Shown: piece after piece, positions 16,385-24,980 of the stretch
Position numbering within the stretch: the first letter of the stretch is position 1
Layout of the letters: every line of letters starts with the position of its first letter
Origin: Bacteroidales bacterium
Lineage (GTDB): Bacteria; Bacteroidota; Bacteroidia; Bacteroidales; 4484-276
NCBI GenBank assembly: GCA_035647615.1
Contig: DASRND010000024.1
Coordinates: 1-64,000, forward strand
DNA length: 64,000 nucleotides
Reading direction: 5' to 3'
Translations under genes and position numbers: made by a program
The notes under the pieces: generated by a model
Databases searched by the model: none
What the model was told of the DNA's origin: nothing
The model's input: the letters and a program-made list of their open reading frames with translations, nothing else

Positions 16385-17767
16385 CTATCGTGTCAGTCTA
16401 ATCTCAGTTGTTTTTCCAGAAATTATTGTAAAGCGTTCTTCGACGGTGTAGAACGATTTGTCAGCCCATTTTGATCGATTCACAATCCGGTAATCTCCGG
16501 GAAGCAGCAGCAAGTTTTCCGTCTGGCCTTTGTTCTGCGGCAGCGTATAGATTAGTTCCAGCTCATTATTACGCTCCACCAGCAAACTGCCATAGCCGTC
16601 GGTGTAGCGTCGCAATGCCAGAATGCCGGGTTGTGGAATTTCAATCGTTGTGGTGTGGCTTTGGCTGATTACTACGCTGTCGACATACAGCCGTGGGAGC
16701 GTAAGCACCTCCAGATCGTACACGCCGGTAAGATATTGCTGTGTGTTGCCAAAATTCTGAACGTTGAGCGTTTCCGTGGAGCCATGCTTCCGTATGATGG
16801 CCTGGAGGTTTTTGAGCGTTTGCCAGTTGCCACCCACTTGCAGCGAGAGTACTCCCTGTGCTGCATCAAACGGGATGATGTTGTGCCTTCCGGCGATGAT
16901 CGCTATGCTGTCGCGCCGGAGCGGCGGGATGGTATGAACCGTTATGTCGTAAGTTACCAAAGGGTCGAGTGCCAGTGTGTCGGGCAAGCCTTTATTGTTG
17001 AAAGTATGCACGAAGTTGTATAGGATTTTGTGGCTCACATGATCCTGAAAGGTCATATTCACATTGGTTTCGGTAGGCCGGAAAGCCTGGTCAAGCAGGT
17101 TCACCTGAGTGGTGGTGGCATTGAGCACCTGGCGGATTACAACTTTTAGTGCATTGTTGAAATCAACTTCGTTGGCAACGGGATAAAAGTTGCCCACACA
17201 ATCGAGCGATTCACTAAAGCCGGTGCCAATACCAATCACAAACGGCTTGAGCGTGATGCCTTGCTGTTGCAGCATTCTGGAGACTTCGCAGGGGTCGCCG
17301 CCGCATTCTTCTATTCCATCGGTTATCAGCACAATGATGTTGCGGCAATGGGTGCAGGGTGTGAAGTCGTACTGCGACTCCGACAGCGCGTAGGCTATGG
17401 GCGTAGTTCCTTTGGGGTTGATGGTAGAAAGGCGGTTTTTTATTTCGGCAATATTGTTTGGAGCAAACGGAACTTCCAGCCGTGTGTCGTCGCAATCCTG
17501 GGGTGGAAATGGTTTTTGATGTCCGTAAAGCCTTAGCGCCAGCTCGAGGTTGTCGACGCCTTTCAGACTGTCGAGCACCCTGCCCAGAATTCGCTGGGCA
17601 ATATGCAGCTTCATATCACTTTGCCAGCGTCCGTACATACTTTGCGAAGCATCAAAAACAAAAAGAATACGGGTGGTAACAACAGGAGCAGGTGGCGTTG
17701 CATTCTGTGCATGTGTCAACTGAAAAAACAGAAGAAGAAGCAGGAGTGGAAAGATTTTCTTTATCAA
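16385..17767 (-). CDS. Secreted von Willebrand factor A domain protein
   Basis: About 460 residues. A signal peptide (IKKIFPLLLLLLFFQLTHAQ) leads to a VWA domain at about 30-220 with a complete metal-ion-dependent adhesion site: D-A-S-Q-S at the first strand, the Thr in 'NPKGTTPIAYAL', and 'ITDGIEECGG'. The rest (about 220-460) looks like beta-sandwich repeats with no known motif. No ATG is available at the start; TTG at 17767 is chosen because it gives a normal signal peptide and a 37-base leader from a -7 box at 17811-17818, but TTG at 17800 is in frame too. Cys residues are plentiful in the VWA part, fitting an exported protein. No T9SS tail. Function: adhesion or protein binding, not more precise. 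Confidence 0.82.
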   Translation of the reverse strand: MIKKIFPLLLLLLFFQLTHAQNATPPAPVVTTRILFVFDASQSMYGRWQSDMKLHIAQRILGRVLDSLKGVDNLELALRLYGHQKPFPPQDCDDTRLEVPFAPNNIAEIKNRLSTINPKGTTPIAYALSESQYDFTPCTHCRNIIVLITDGIEECGGDPCEVSRMLQQQGITLKPFVIGIGTGFSESLDCVGNFYPVANEVDFNNALKVVIRQVLNATTTQVNLLDQAFRPTETNVNMTFQDHVSHKILYNFVHTFNNKGLPDTLALDPLVTYDITVHTIPPLRRDSIAIIAGRHNIIPFDAAQGVLSLQVGGNWQTLKNLQAIIRKHGSTETLNVQNFGNTQQYLTGVYDLEVLTLPRLYVDSVVISQSHTTTIEIPQPGILALRRYTDGYGSLLVERNNELELIYTLPQNKGQTENLLLLPGDYRIVNRSKWADKSFYTVEERFTIISGKTTEIRLTR

Positions 17768-17810
17768 AGTGTAGGTTTTCGGTGTTAATACCAATATCAA
17801 AATCCGTCGA

Positions 17811-17818
17811 CAAAGTTA
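17811..17818 (-). promoter_or_regulatory. Predicted -7 box of the VWA gene
   Basis: The minus strand reads TAACTTTG, matching TAnnTTTG. Confidence 0.55.
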
Positions 17819-17859
17819 CGGTTTGTTTGTACAACATTCCGTGCTTTCCGGCGATTGGT

Positions 17860-17867
17860 TACTTTTG
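17860..17867 (+). promoter_or_regulatory. Predicted -7 box of purine nucleoside phosphorylase
   Basis: TACTTTTG matches TAnnTTTG, 24 bases before the ATG at 17892. It lies inside a longer in-frame extension, which supports the later start. Confidence 0.6.
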
Positions 17868-17891
17868 ACAACTAATTGTAAAAAAGTTCTG

Positions 17892-18713
17892 ATGGATAAT
17901 TTTATTGAAAAAATTAACGAAACCGCTGCTTTTTTAAAAGGCAAAGGAATGGTGTCTCCCGAAACGGCAATCATCATGGGTACGGGGCTTGGAAAACTTG
18001 CGAGCCGCATTGAGATAGAAGTTGCTATCGATTACGCCGAAATTCCGCATTTTCCTGTTTCTACTGTCGAGTCGCATCATGGACGCTTGCTTTATGGAAA
18101 GTTGTCTGGCAAAACAGTCCTGGCCATGCAGGGGCGTTTTCACTACTACGAAGGCTATAGCATGAAGCAGATCACCTTCCCTGTGCGGTTGATGAAGGCT
18201 ATGGGCGTGAAGCATCTTTTGATTTCCAACGCCTGTGGGTCGATGAACCCGGCTATTCTAAAAGGTTCGCTGATGCTCATCACCGATCATATCAATTTGT
18301 TGGGCGATAACCCTCTCATTGGTTACAATCCCGATGAACTTGGGCCACGTTTTCCTGATATGGGTCAGGCTTATTCGCCGGAGCTTAGCAAGCGCTTGTT
18401 AGCAGCAGCAGAGAAATTTGGTGTAACAATGCATCAGGGAGTTTATGCAGCTTTAGCCGGTCCTAGTCTGGAAACCCCTGTAGAATATCGTTATCTGATG
18501 CGCATCGGCGCCGATGTGGTGGGCATGTCGACGGTGCCGGAAGTGATGGCGGCTCATCATGCCGGTTTGCCGGTGTCGGCTGTATCTGTAATCACCGATG
18601 AGTGCGATCCCGACAATCTGGTGCCTGTAAAGCTGCAGGATCTTCTGGCGGTAGCGGCGGTGGCGGGAGCAGACCTTGATAGGATTTTTACGGAAGTGGT
18701 GGCAGGGCTATAA
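17892..18713 (+). CDS. Purine nucleoside phosphorylase (trimeric, PNP/MTAP family)
   Basis: A 273-residue enzyme cleaving purine nucleosides with phosphate to base and (deoxy)ribose-1-phosphate for salvage. Visible motifs: the phosphate loop 'MGTGLGKLASRIE', 'SHHGRLLYGKL', 'MQGRFHYYEGYSM', 'NACGSMNPAILKGSLM', 'AGPSLETPVEYR' and 'VGMSTVPEVMAAHHAG', which together define the low-mass trimeric class. The sequence upstream of 17892 contains its promoter box, so the 296-codon version is rejected. It is divergent from the VWA gene with promoters back to back. Confidence 0.93.
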   Translation: MDNFIEKINETAAFLKGKGMVSPETAIIMGTGLGKLASRIEIEVAIDYAEIPHFPVSTVESHHGRLLYGKLSGKTVLAMQGRFHYYEGYSMKQITFPVRLMKAMGVKHLLISNACGSMNPAILKGSLMLITDHINLLGDNPLIGYNPDELGPRFPDMGQAYSPELSKRLLAAAEKFGVTMHQGVYAALAGPSLETPVEYRYLMRIGADVVGMSTVPEVMAAHHAGLPVSAVSVITDECDPDNLVPVKLQDLLAVAAVAGADLDRIFTEVVAGL

Positions 18714-18881
18714 ATTGATGTGAATCACATTTGGGTATTAATTCAAAATCCAATATTCAAAATTCAGGAATATTTCAAAGCGTCCTATGTAAATGACTCC
18801 TGATCGGGCGTCTCTACGGCTGTCCGGTACCGGATGCCTGCCACCCGAAAACTGCCTGCTTCACCAAACTTCTTGCATTTA

Positions 18882-18909
18882 GCGCCCAGCGCCACGCGCC
18901 ATGCGCCAA
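18882..18909. repeat. Heptanucleotide tandem array (4 units)
   Basis: GCGCCCA, GCGCCAC, GCGCCAT, GCGCCAA in direct succession. The reverse complement of GCGCCAT is ATGGCGC, the unit of the array at 16294-16377, so the two arrays are related and opposed. It ends 8 bases before the ychF stop. Confidence 0.75.
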
Positions 18910-18916
18910 TCTTCCT

Positions 18917-20017
18917 CTATACATTAAATCTGATATTCAGCATGTCAGCCTCCTGCACAATGTAATTTTTGCCTTCCACATGGAATTTCCCAGCTTCTTT
19001 TACGGCGTGCTCTGAGCCGTATTTCATAAAGTCGTCGTACTTGATTACTTCTGCGCGGATGAAGCCCCGCTCCAGATCGCTGTGAATTACGCCGGCAGCT
19101 TGTGGTGCGGTCATGCCTTTGTGGATGGTCCAGGCGCGCACCTCCTTGGGGCCGGCCGTAAAAAACGACTGTAGGTTGAGCATGTCGTAAGCTGTCTTGA
19201 TCATTATGTTAACGCCCGGTTCGGTGAGGCCGGCATCACTTAGAAATTCGCGGCGGTCGTTTTCATCGTCCAGCTCGGCAATCTCTGCTTCCAGTTTCCC
19301 GGCAATTACGATCACCTGCGTTTGCTTATCGGCCAAGACTGCTTTTACAGCATCTACATAAGCATTGCCTTTGGCGGCTGAGCTGTCGTCGACATTGCAG
19401 ACATAAATCACCGGCTTGGCGGTAAGCAGAAACATGTCGTCGATGATGTTCTTTTTGTCGTCATCATCGAGTTCCATATCGCGGACACTGCCAAAATTTT
19501 CGAGATGTGCCGCTACCTGACGCAGCACCTCTGCCTGTCGTTTCATCTCTTTGTCGCCGGTTTTGCCAGCTTTTTCGACGCGTACAATTTTGCGCTCTAC
19601 CAAGTCCAGGTCGCGTACCTGCAACTCCAGATCGACAATTTCCAAATCGCGCACCGGATCGATAGATCCTTCCATATGGGGCAACTCCTCATCGTCGAAG
19701 CAGCGTAGCACGTGAATGATGGCGTCGGTTTGCTGAATGTCGGCTAGAAATTTATTGCCCACGCCTTCGCCATGACTCGATCCTTTGGTAAGTCCCGGTA
19801 TGTCGACGATTTCTACGTTGGCAGGCATCACCCGCGCCGATTTCACAAGCGCGTCAATTTTGTACAAGCGCTCGTCGGGCACGTCTATCATGCCCATGTT
19901 CGATTTGCTGGTGCTGAAGGCGAATTTGGTAGTCTCAGCTTTAGTTTTGGAGATGCAGTTGAAAATTTCCGTTTTCCCCACATTTGTCATCCCGATGATG
20001 CCGCATTTCAGACCCAT
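18917..20017 (-). CDS. ychF: Obg-like ATPase YchF
   Basis: A 366-residue P-loop ATPase of the OLA1/YchF family, ribosome-associated and linked to translation and oxidative stress. The N-terminal G domain has P-loop 'GMTNVGKTEIFN' (9-20), G3 'DIPGLTKGSSHGEG', a coiled-coil insertion and 'NVDD' in place of the NKXD specificity motif, as expected of an ATP-preferring YchF; the C-terminal TGS domain ends 'EADMLNIRFNV'. The P-loop and the following switch (KFAFSTSKSNMGMIDVPDERL region) differ from the more common 'PNVGKST' and 'PFCTIEPN' forms. Single-gene unit, -7 box at 20063-20070. Confidence 0.94.
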   Translation of the reverse strand: MGLKCGIIGMTNVGKTEIFNCISKTKAETTKFAFSTSKSNMGMIDVPDERLYKIDALVKSARVMPANVEIVDIPGLTKGSSHGEGVGNKFLADIQQTDAIIHVLRCFDDEELPHMEGSIDPVRDLEIVDLELQVRDLDLVERKIVRVEKAGKTGDKEMKRQAEVLRQVAAHLENFGSVRDMELDDDDKKNIIDDMFLLTAKPVIYVCNVDDSSAAKGNAYVDAVKAVLADKQTQVIVIAGKLEAEIAELDDENDRREFLSDAGLTEPGVNIMIKTAYDMLNLQSFFTAGPKEVRAWTIHKGMTAPQAAGVIHSDLERGFIRAEVIKYDDFMKYGSEHAVKEAGKFHVEGKNYIVQEADMLNIRFNV

Positions 20018-20062
20018 AGTTTTTATTTATTTTGATAATTAAATGATAATAAAACTGACCGG

Positions 20063-20070
20063 CAAAAATA
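20063..20070 (-). promoter_or_regulatory. Predicted -7 box of ychF
   Basis: The minus strand reads TATTTTTG, 45 bases ahead of the ychF ATG. Confidence 0.55.
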
Positions 20071-20162
20071 GACAATCATCTGCATGATTGCTTCTTGTTG
20101 TAACAGAAAATGATGCTTTTACTGACAGTTCGGCAAACTGACAATCGGACAACTCTCATTCA

Positions 20163-20585
20163 TTAGTAGCATTTTGAAAGTTTATCTCTGAGATTTGGTC
20201 TTCCCAGACTGTCGGCAATCGTCCAGTCGTCGCAGGCAGTATAGCGATCGCCCAGGTAAAAATGGCATTGCCCGCGATTGTAATAAGCATCGGCATAGTC
20301 GGCTTTTATTGCGATGACTTTATCGAGTTGTTCGATGGCCTCGGGGTAGCGGCCTTTGTTCATCAGTACCACTGCAATTCCATAAACTGCCTGTGCATTT
20401 TCTGGGTTAAGGCGGGCGGCTTCCTGATAATGCTCCATCGCTTTATCAATCCTGGATTGGTGCAGAAAAACTTCTGCTTGCCTCACATGGCGCTGTGCCT
20501 CTTCTTTTGGGTCGCTGCAAGCGGTAAGCAAGATCACGATAAAAAGCAGTGCGCTGGTAAATCGAAAAATGTTTTTATTCATCAT
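20163..20585 (-). CDS. TPR-repeat lipoprotein
   Basis: A 140-residue lipoprotein: signal peptide with lipobox LLTAC (Cys 23), then about three tetratricopeptide repeats from residue 30 ('AMEHYQEAARLNPENAQAVY', 'AIEQLDKVIAIKADYADAYY'). Two or three TPRs give a small protein-binding surface on the periplasmic side of a membrane. It starts 6 bases after mltG and so is the last gene of the dapF-GNAT-mltG operon; a role with cell-wall enzymes is inferred only from that. Confidence 0.88.
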   Translation of the reverse strand: MMNKNIFRFTSALLFIVILLTACSDPKEEAQRHVRQAEVFLHQSRIDKAMEHYQEAARLNPENAQAVYGIAVVLMNKGRYPEAIEQLDKVIAIKADYADAYYNRGQCHFYLGDRYTACDDWTIADSLGRPNLRDKLSKCY

Positions 20586-20591
20586 TATTTA

Positions 20592-21644
20592 TTAATTTTT
20601 GCTTCGTTTGTTGATCGCCTGGTGGTATTCGCGGGCGTTGTTGAGATGTTGCCGGTAGGTTTGTGCAAATGTGTGGTAGCCGGAACCATCGGGGCGGGCA
20701 ACGAAAAACATATAGTCGTGATGCCCGGCATTGAGCACCGCCAAAAGGCTGCTTGGCGAGGGGATGCAAATAGGTCCGGGAGGCAGGCCCTCGTGCAAAT
20801 AGGTGTTGTATGGCGAATCTATTTGCGTGTGTATTCGGTAAACTCTGTTAAGAAGGGAATCGGTTTGTATGTAGAAAGCATAGACTGCCGTAGGATCGGC
20901 CTGTAGCTTCCAACCTTTTCGCAGCCTGTTGAGATACACGCCGGCGATGGTGGCTTTTTCGTCGTTGCGGTTGGTTTCCTTTTCGACGATAGATGCCAGC
21001 GTGCTCACCTGCACCGGGTCGAGACCAGCGGATGCGGCCTTTGACATTTTTTCAGCATCCCAAAATTTGTTGTACTCACGATGCATGCGTTTTGTGAAAC
21101 CCTCGGCGGTGGTGTTCCAATAAAATTCGTAGGTGTCTGGGATAAACAAGGCAGGCGCTGTTTCGATGGTCAGGCTATAGAGATTGTAAAATTCTGCACT
21201 TTGCAGGTAATTGATGATGGAAAGGCTGTCAGCTTCTATCTGTTTGCCAATTACTCCGGCCAGTTGCCCGACGGTGCGCAGATTGTTGAAAATAACATTC
21301 AACGGCGTTTGTGCTCCAGAGCGCAGCATGTCAATCAAGTCGTCGTTGCTCATGCCCTTTTTCAACTCATACCTTCCCGGATTGATGTGCGCTGACAGGT
21401 TTTTGCGTTCGGCCAGCCAGGCAAAGGTGCGCGTATCTTTGAGCAGATTGCTTGACGCAATATTTTCGATCAAATCGTTGTAATCTGAACCGGTAGATAC
21501 ATAGAGATAACCTTTTTCGTCTTCTGCCAGATTCACATTATCCAAGTAAACCACCCACCAGAAAAGGATTGTTGCTATGGCCGTCAATGCCAACACAAGG
21601 CCGATGCCGCCGTACAGAAAAATTTTGTGTGTTGATGATTTCAT
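20592..21644 (-). CDS. mltG: Endolytic murein transglycosylase MltG (YceG-like)
   Basis: A 350-residue inner-membrane lytic transglycosylase that cuts nascent glycan strands and is thought to set their length. One transmembrane helix (about 10-32), then an N-terminal LysM-like part with 'INPGRYELKKGMSNDDLIDMLRSG', and the YceG catalytic domain with the active-site glutamate in 'LASIVEKETNRNDEK' (about residue 220), then 'YLNRLRKGWKLQADPTAVYA' and 'YNTYLHEGLPPGPICIPS'. Its position in an operon with dapF, which supplies the peptidoglycan precursor, fits cell-wall synthesis. Confidence 0.93.
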   Translation of the reverse strand: MKSSTHKIFLYGGIGLVLALTAIATILFWWVVYLDNVNLAEDEKGYLYVSTGSDYNDLIENIASSNLLKDTRTFAWLAERKNLSAHINPGRYELKKGMSNDDLIDMLRSGAQTPLNVIFNNLRTVGQLAGVIGKQIEADSLSIINYLQSAEFYNLYSLTIETAPALFIPDTYEFYWNTTAEGFTKRMHREYNKFWDAEKMSKAASAGLDPVQVSTLASIVEKETNRNDEKATIAGVYLNRLRKGWKLQADPTAVYAFYIQTDSLLNRVYRIHTQIDSPYNTYLHEGLPPGPICIPSPSSLLAVLNAGHHDYMFFVARPDGSGYHTFAQTYRQHLNNAREYHQAINKRSKN

Positions 21645-21668
21645 TTTAAAACAATGATCAGCAATAGG

Positions 21669-22190
21669 CTAAGCGCGGATAAGTTGGTGAAATTGTTCGT
21701 CTTTCCATTCACCGTTTTGCAGAAGCCAGTGTCGTTTGGTTCCTGTTTGCACAAATCCCTGTTTTTCAAACATCTTTATGCTGGCTGTATTGTCGGTGGT
21801 GATGGAGGCATGTATCTGATGCAGGTCGAGGATTTCAAAACAATAATCTATTACCAGTCCAAGGGCTTCGCTGCCATAGCCCTTGCTTCGTTCGGTCGAA
21901 GCCAGCAATATTCCGGTGCCGGCACGGCGGTGCAGCGGATCGTATTCAAAAAGGTCGATGGCGCCAATGGCCTGGCTATTCTCGCGAAGTACGATCATCA
22001 GCCGCAATTGCCTGACTGAAAGCAGGTCGCGTGCAGCGGTAAGCACATATTGTTCGATGTCGAATCGGGAATAAGGTGCCAGTGTATTGCTCAGGCGCCA
22101 CACTGCCGGGTCGTTTTCCCACTGATAAAGTTGCTCGATATCTTCGGGCTCCGGGGCGCGCAAAAAGATATTTTCTCCGGTAAGGGTCAT
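21669..22190 (-). CDS. GNAT family N-acetyltransferase (RimJ/RimL-like)
   Basis: A 173-residue acetyltransferase. The N-terminus (L-R-A-P-E-P-E-D-I-E-Q-L-Y-Q-W-E-N-D) and the acetyl-CoA loop ('GILLASTERSKGYGSEALGL', with R/Q-x-x-G-x-G replaced by R-S-K-G-Y-G) match RimJ/RimL/SpeG-type members; 'NTASIKMFEKQGFVQTG' is motif B. Substrate unknown. It lies between dapF and mltG with gaps of about 20 bases on either side. Confidence 0.88.
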   Translation of the reverse strand: MTLTGENIFLRAPEPEDIEQLYQWENDPAVWRLSNTLAPYSRFDIEQYVLTAARDLLSVRQLRLMIVLRENSQAIGAIDLFEYDPLHRRAGTGILLASTERSKGYGSEALGLVIDYCFEILDLHQIHASITTDNTASIKMFEKQGFVQTGTKRHWLLQNGEWKDEQFHQLIRA

Positions 22191-22210
22191 GATGTTTTTA
22201 AAATAAGAAA

Positions 22211-23008
22211 TCAGAACTTGGTTTGATAGTTTCCGCTAAAAACATAGGTGGCCGGGCCTTCGAGCCACACCTTTATAAAAACATTGTCTTCACGGCGAGC
22301 CGAAACACGCAACTTTCCACCTGCGGCATCGATGATTACTGTTCCGAACTCGGTGTCGCTTTCCAATAATGTGGCAATGGCTGCTGCGACTGATCCGGTG
22401 CCACACGCAAGTGTTTCGGCTTCTACGCCACGCTCGTAAGTGCGCATTCGAAGATGGAGTGGGGCTACTTTCTGAACAAAATTCACATTGATGCCATGCT
22501 CTTTGAATCGATCGCTGTTTCGGATAGCGCTGCCCTCTTGCTGAACGTCGATGCTGGCAACATTATCGACAGGCACCACCAGATGTGGCGACCCGGTGTC
22601 GATGCGGTATTCATTTTCAATCTTTACAAAATCTTCTACGTCGTTCATCTTGAGGCGGATGGTAGCCTGTTGCTGCTGCTCCTGCACAAGTTGGGCGTGA
22701 TGAATCCCGTCGACGGCGCTAAAAGTGAGCTGCTTTTCGCTGATACCGCGTCGGATGGCAAACCATGCGATGCATCGGCCGCCATTGCCACACATGGTAG
22801 CTTCTTTGCCGTCGGAGTTGAAATAACGCATATCAAAATCATAATCCCGGCTGTTGCCAAGCAATAGCAAGCCGTCGGCGCCCACTCCAAAATGCCGGTC
22901 GCACATGGATTTTATTATCTCAACATCAGCTTTAAACTGATTCCGCCGGTTGTCGATCAGGATAAAATCGTTGCCGGTGCCTTCGTATTTTTCAAAATCT
23001 ATATTCAT
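22211..23008 (-). CDS. dapF: Diaminopimelate epimerase
   Basis: Converts LL- to meso-diaminopimelate for peptidoglycan and lysine. The 265-residue protein begins 'FEKYEGTGNDFILIDNR', with the two catalytic cysteines in 'MCGNGGRC' (about residue 73) and 'LACGTGSVAAAIA' (about residue 203), and 'GSPHLVVPVD' between them. First gene of a four-gene minus-strand operon (dapF, GNAT, mltG, TPR lipoprotein). Confidence 0.96.
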   Translation of the reverse strand: MNIDFEKYEGTGNDFILIDNRRNQFKADVEIIKSMCDRHFGVGADGLLLLGNSRDYDFDMRYFNSDGKEATMCGNGGRCIAWFAIRRGISEKQLTFSAVDGIHHAQLVQEQQQQATIRLKMNDVEDFVKIENEYRIDTGSPHLVVPVDNVASIDVQQEGSAIRNSDRFKEHGINVNFVQKVAPLHLRMRTYERGVEAETLACGTGSVAAAIATLLESDTEFGTVIIDAAGGKLRVSARREDNVFIKVWLEGPATYVFSGNYQTKF

Positions 23009-23200
23009 ATCTTAGTAATATTAGTACAAAAAACGCTATTTTTTGGTTAACCGGTTCAGGTTGTTTGCTATTGTCCGAAATCATTGATTATCCGGCAAAT
23101 CTGGTTTCACGCTTGCGAACTTAACAACTTTTAACGGCACCCGGGAATTAATATTTTTTTGAACATTCGTTATCAAATTGTCTTTGTCATATTAATCTGT

Positions 23201-23219
23201 CCAAACCAAGATGGTTTGG
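23201..23219 (+). promoter_or_regulatory. Palindrome in the degP leader
   Basis: CCAAACC, a 5-base loop AAGAT, then GGTTTGG: a perfect 7-bp inverted repeat centred about 72 bases before the degP start. There is no U-run, so it is not a terminator. It could be a regulator site or an mRNA hairpin. Confidence 0.45.
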
Positions 23220-23281
23220 TTCTTGATTAAGACCTCAAACAATTACTTTTAAGTCAAATTTATTAAAAAAATAATAGCATC

Positions 23282-24739
23282 ATGAAAAGATTCGCTTTAA
23301 CATTACTGGTAGCCTTTGCTGGCGGTATGCTTGCTGTAGGTCTTATCAACATGATCGGCCATGACGATGAAGTGCAACCTGTAAGCACTTCGATGATTTT
23401 ACCCGATTCATTTATGGCGCAGCCGGCTGCTTATCCGGTGCCTTCGGTGCCGCAGCAGGGTGCTCCCGATTTTGTGCAGGCTGCCGAAATGACAGTGAAC
23501 GCAGTGGTTCATATCAAAACGGAAGTGCGCCGCCGAACTTCTGCTTACGACAACTTTTTCTATGAATTCTTTGGCCGGAGCCAGCCTCAATACAACCAGC
23601 CGCTGATGGCTTCGGGTTCCGGAGTGATTATTTCGGATGGAGGCTTTATTGTTACCAACAATCATGTGGTGCAAAATGCCGAACGCATCGAGGTAATTCT
23701 TAACGACAAGCGCTCGTACGAAGCAGAGATTGTTGGAACCGATCCTTCGACAGATTTGGCTTTGATAAAAATTAACGAAGAGCATCTTCCTTTTCTCACC
23801 TACGGCAACTCCGACGAGATACAAGTAGGCGAGTGGGTGCTGGCTGTGGGCAATCCTTTTAATCTCACCAGCACCGTCACGGCTGGTATTGTGAGCGCCA
23901 AAGCCCGTGACATTAATATTTTGGGAACTTCCGCTGCCATCGAATCGTTTATTCAAACAGATGCACCCGTAAATCGTGGCAACAGTGGCGGCGCGCTTGT
24001 CAATATTGCCGGGCAGCTCATCGGAATAAATGCTGCCATTGCCTCCAACACCGGCAGCTATACGGGCTATTCGTTTGCGATACCAGTAAATATTGTAAAA
24101 AAAGTGGTGAATGATTTTATTAATTACGGCGAGATTCAGCGTGCTTACATTGGCGTTTCTATTCGGGAAATCGACAGTGAATTTGCCCGTGAGCGTAAAC
24201 TGAAAGATCTGCATGGAGTTTATGTCGTCGGGGTGGCAGCAAATAGTTCCGCCGCCGATGCCGACATACGAGCCGATGATGTGATTTTACAAATTGAGGG
24301 AATGCCTGTCAACAGTGTGTCTCGACTTCTCGAAGCTGTAAGTCAGCACAGCCCGGGCGAACGCATCGACGTGGTTTTGATCCGGGACGGAAAAATCATT
24401 AAAAAAGAAGTGCTGCTAAAAAACCGTGAAAATACCTACGATCTGGTATCGACTCCTAAAAGCGAAGCCATCAGTAAATTAGGAGCCACCTTCGATGTTC
24501 CACCTGCCGACGAAAGGGCTCGTCTGGGCATCGACTACGGGATGAAGATTGTGGAGCTGAATCGCGGTAAGCTGATGGATCGCGGCATTCGCGAAGGTTT
24601 TATCATCACCGAAATAGACAAAAATCCCGTGCGTTCTATCGATGATATCAAAAACCTGCTGGCCAAAAAGTCGGGCGGCGTGCTTATCGAAGGCGTTTAT
24701 CCCAACGGGCAAAGAGCCTATTATGCTATTGGCCTTTAA
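23282..24739 (+). CDS. degP: Periplasmic Do-type serine protease/chaperone
   Basis: A 485-residue HtrA-family protease for misfolded envelope proteins. An N-terminal hydrophobic segment (about 4-24) gives export or anchoring. The trypsin-like domain shows the triad His in 'VTNNHVVQNA' (about 126), Asp in 'STDLALIKI' (about 157), and Ser in 'RGNSGGALVN' (about 235). Two PDZ domains follow (about 285-380 and 395-485, the first with 'AYIGVSIREI'). The gene stands alone between dapF (divergent) and rpoD, with a palindrome in its leader that may mediate stress control. Confidence 0.94.
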   Translation: MKRFALTLLVAFAGGMLAVGLINMIGHDDEVQPVSTSMILPDSFMAQPAAYPVPSVPQQGAPDFVQAAEMTVNAVVHIKTEVRRRTSAYDNFFYEFFGRSQPQYNQPLMASGSGVIISDGGFIVTNNHVVQNAERIEVILNDKRSYEAEIVGTDPSTDLALIKINEEHLPFLTYGNSDEIQVGEWVLAVGNPFNLTSTVTAGIVSAKARDINILGTSAAIESFIQTDAPVNRGNSGGALVNIAGQLIGINAAIASNTGSYTGYSFAIPVNIVKKVVNDFINYGEIQRAYIGVSIREIDSEFARERKLKDLHGVYVVGVAANSSAADADIRADDVILQIEGMPVNSVSRLLEAVSQHSPGERIDVVLIRDGKIIKKEVLLKNRENTYDLVSTPKSEAISKLGATFDVPPADERARLGIDYGMKIVELNRGKLMDRGIREGFIITEIDKNPVRSIDDIKNLLAKKSGGVLIEGVYPNGQRAYYAIGL

Positions 24740-24822
24740 GACAGGCGTTTTATATACCTGCGAAAAAAAGCTGAACATTTTCTATCCTAGTAAACATTGA
24801 CGTGTAAGCTGTGTTATTAAAC

Positions 24823-24850
24823 TTGCATGGTTAACTTTTTTTTACATTTG
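24823..24850 (+). promoter_or_regulatory. Predicted rpoD promoter
   Basis: TTG at 24823-24825, a 17-base spacer and TACATTTG at 24843-24850, matching the Bacteroidota consensus. The leader to the ATG at 24981 would be about 125 bases. Confidence 0.5.
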
Positions 24851-24980
24851 ACTTAATCCTTTTGTTATCGCAATAAAACAACAGGTGTATAGTTAATTAT
24901 CAACAATAACCGCAGGCCACACCATTACCAAAATCATTATTTATCGGGATAATTTTAACTAATTTTTAAGGAAATTTTTA

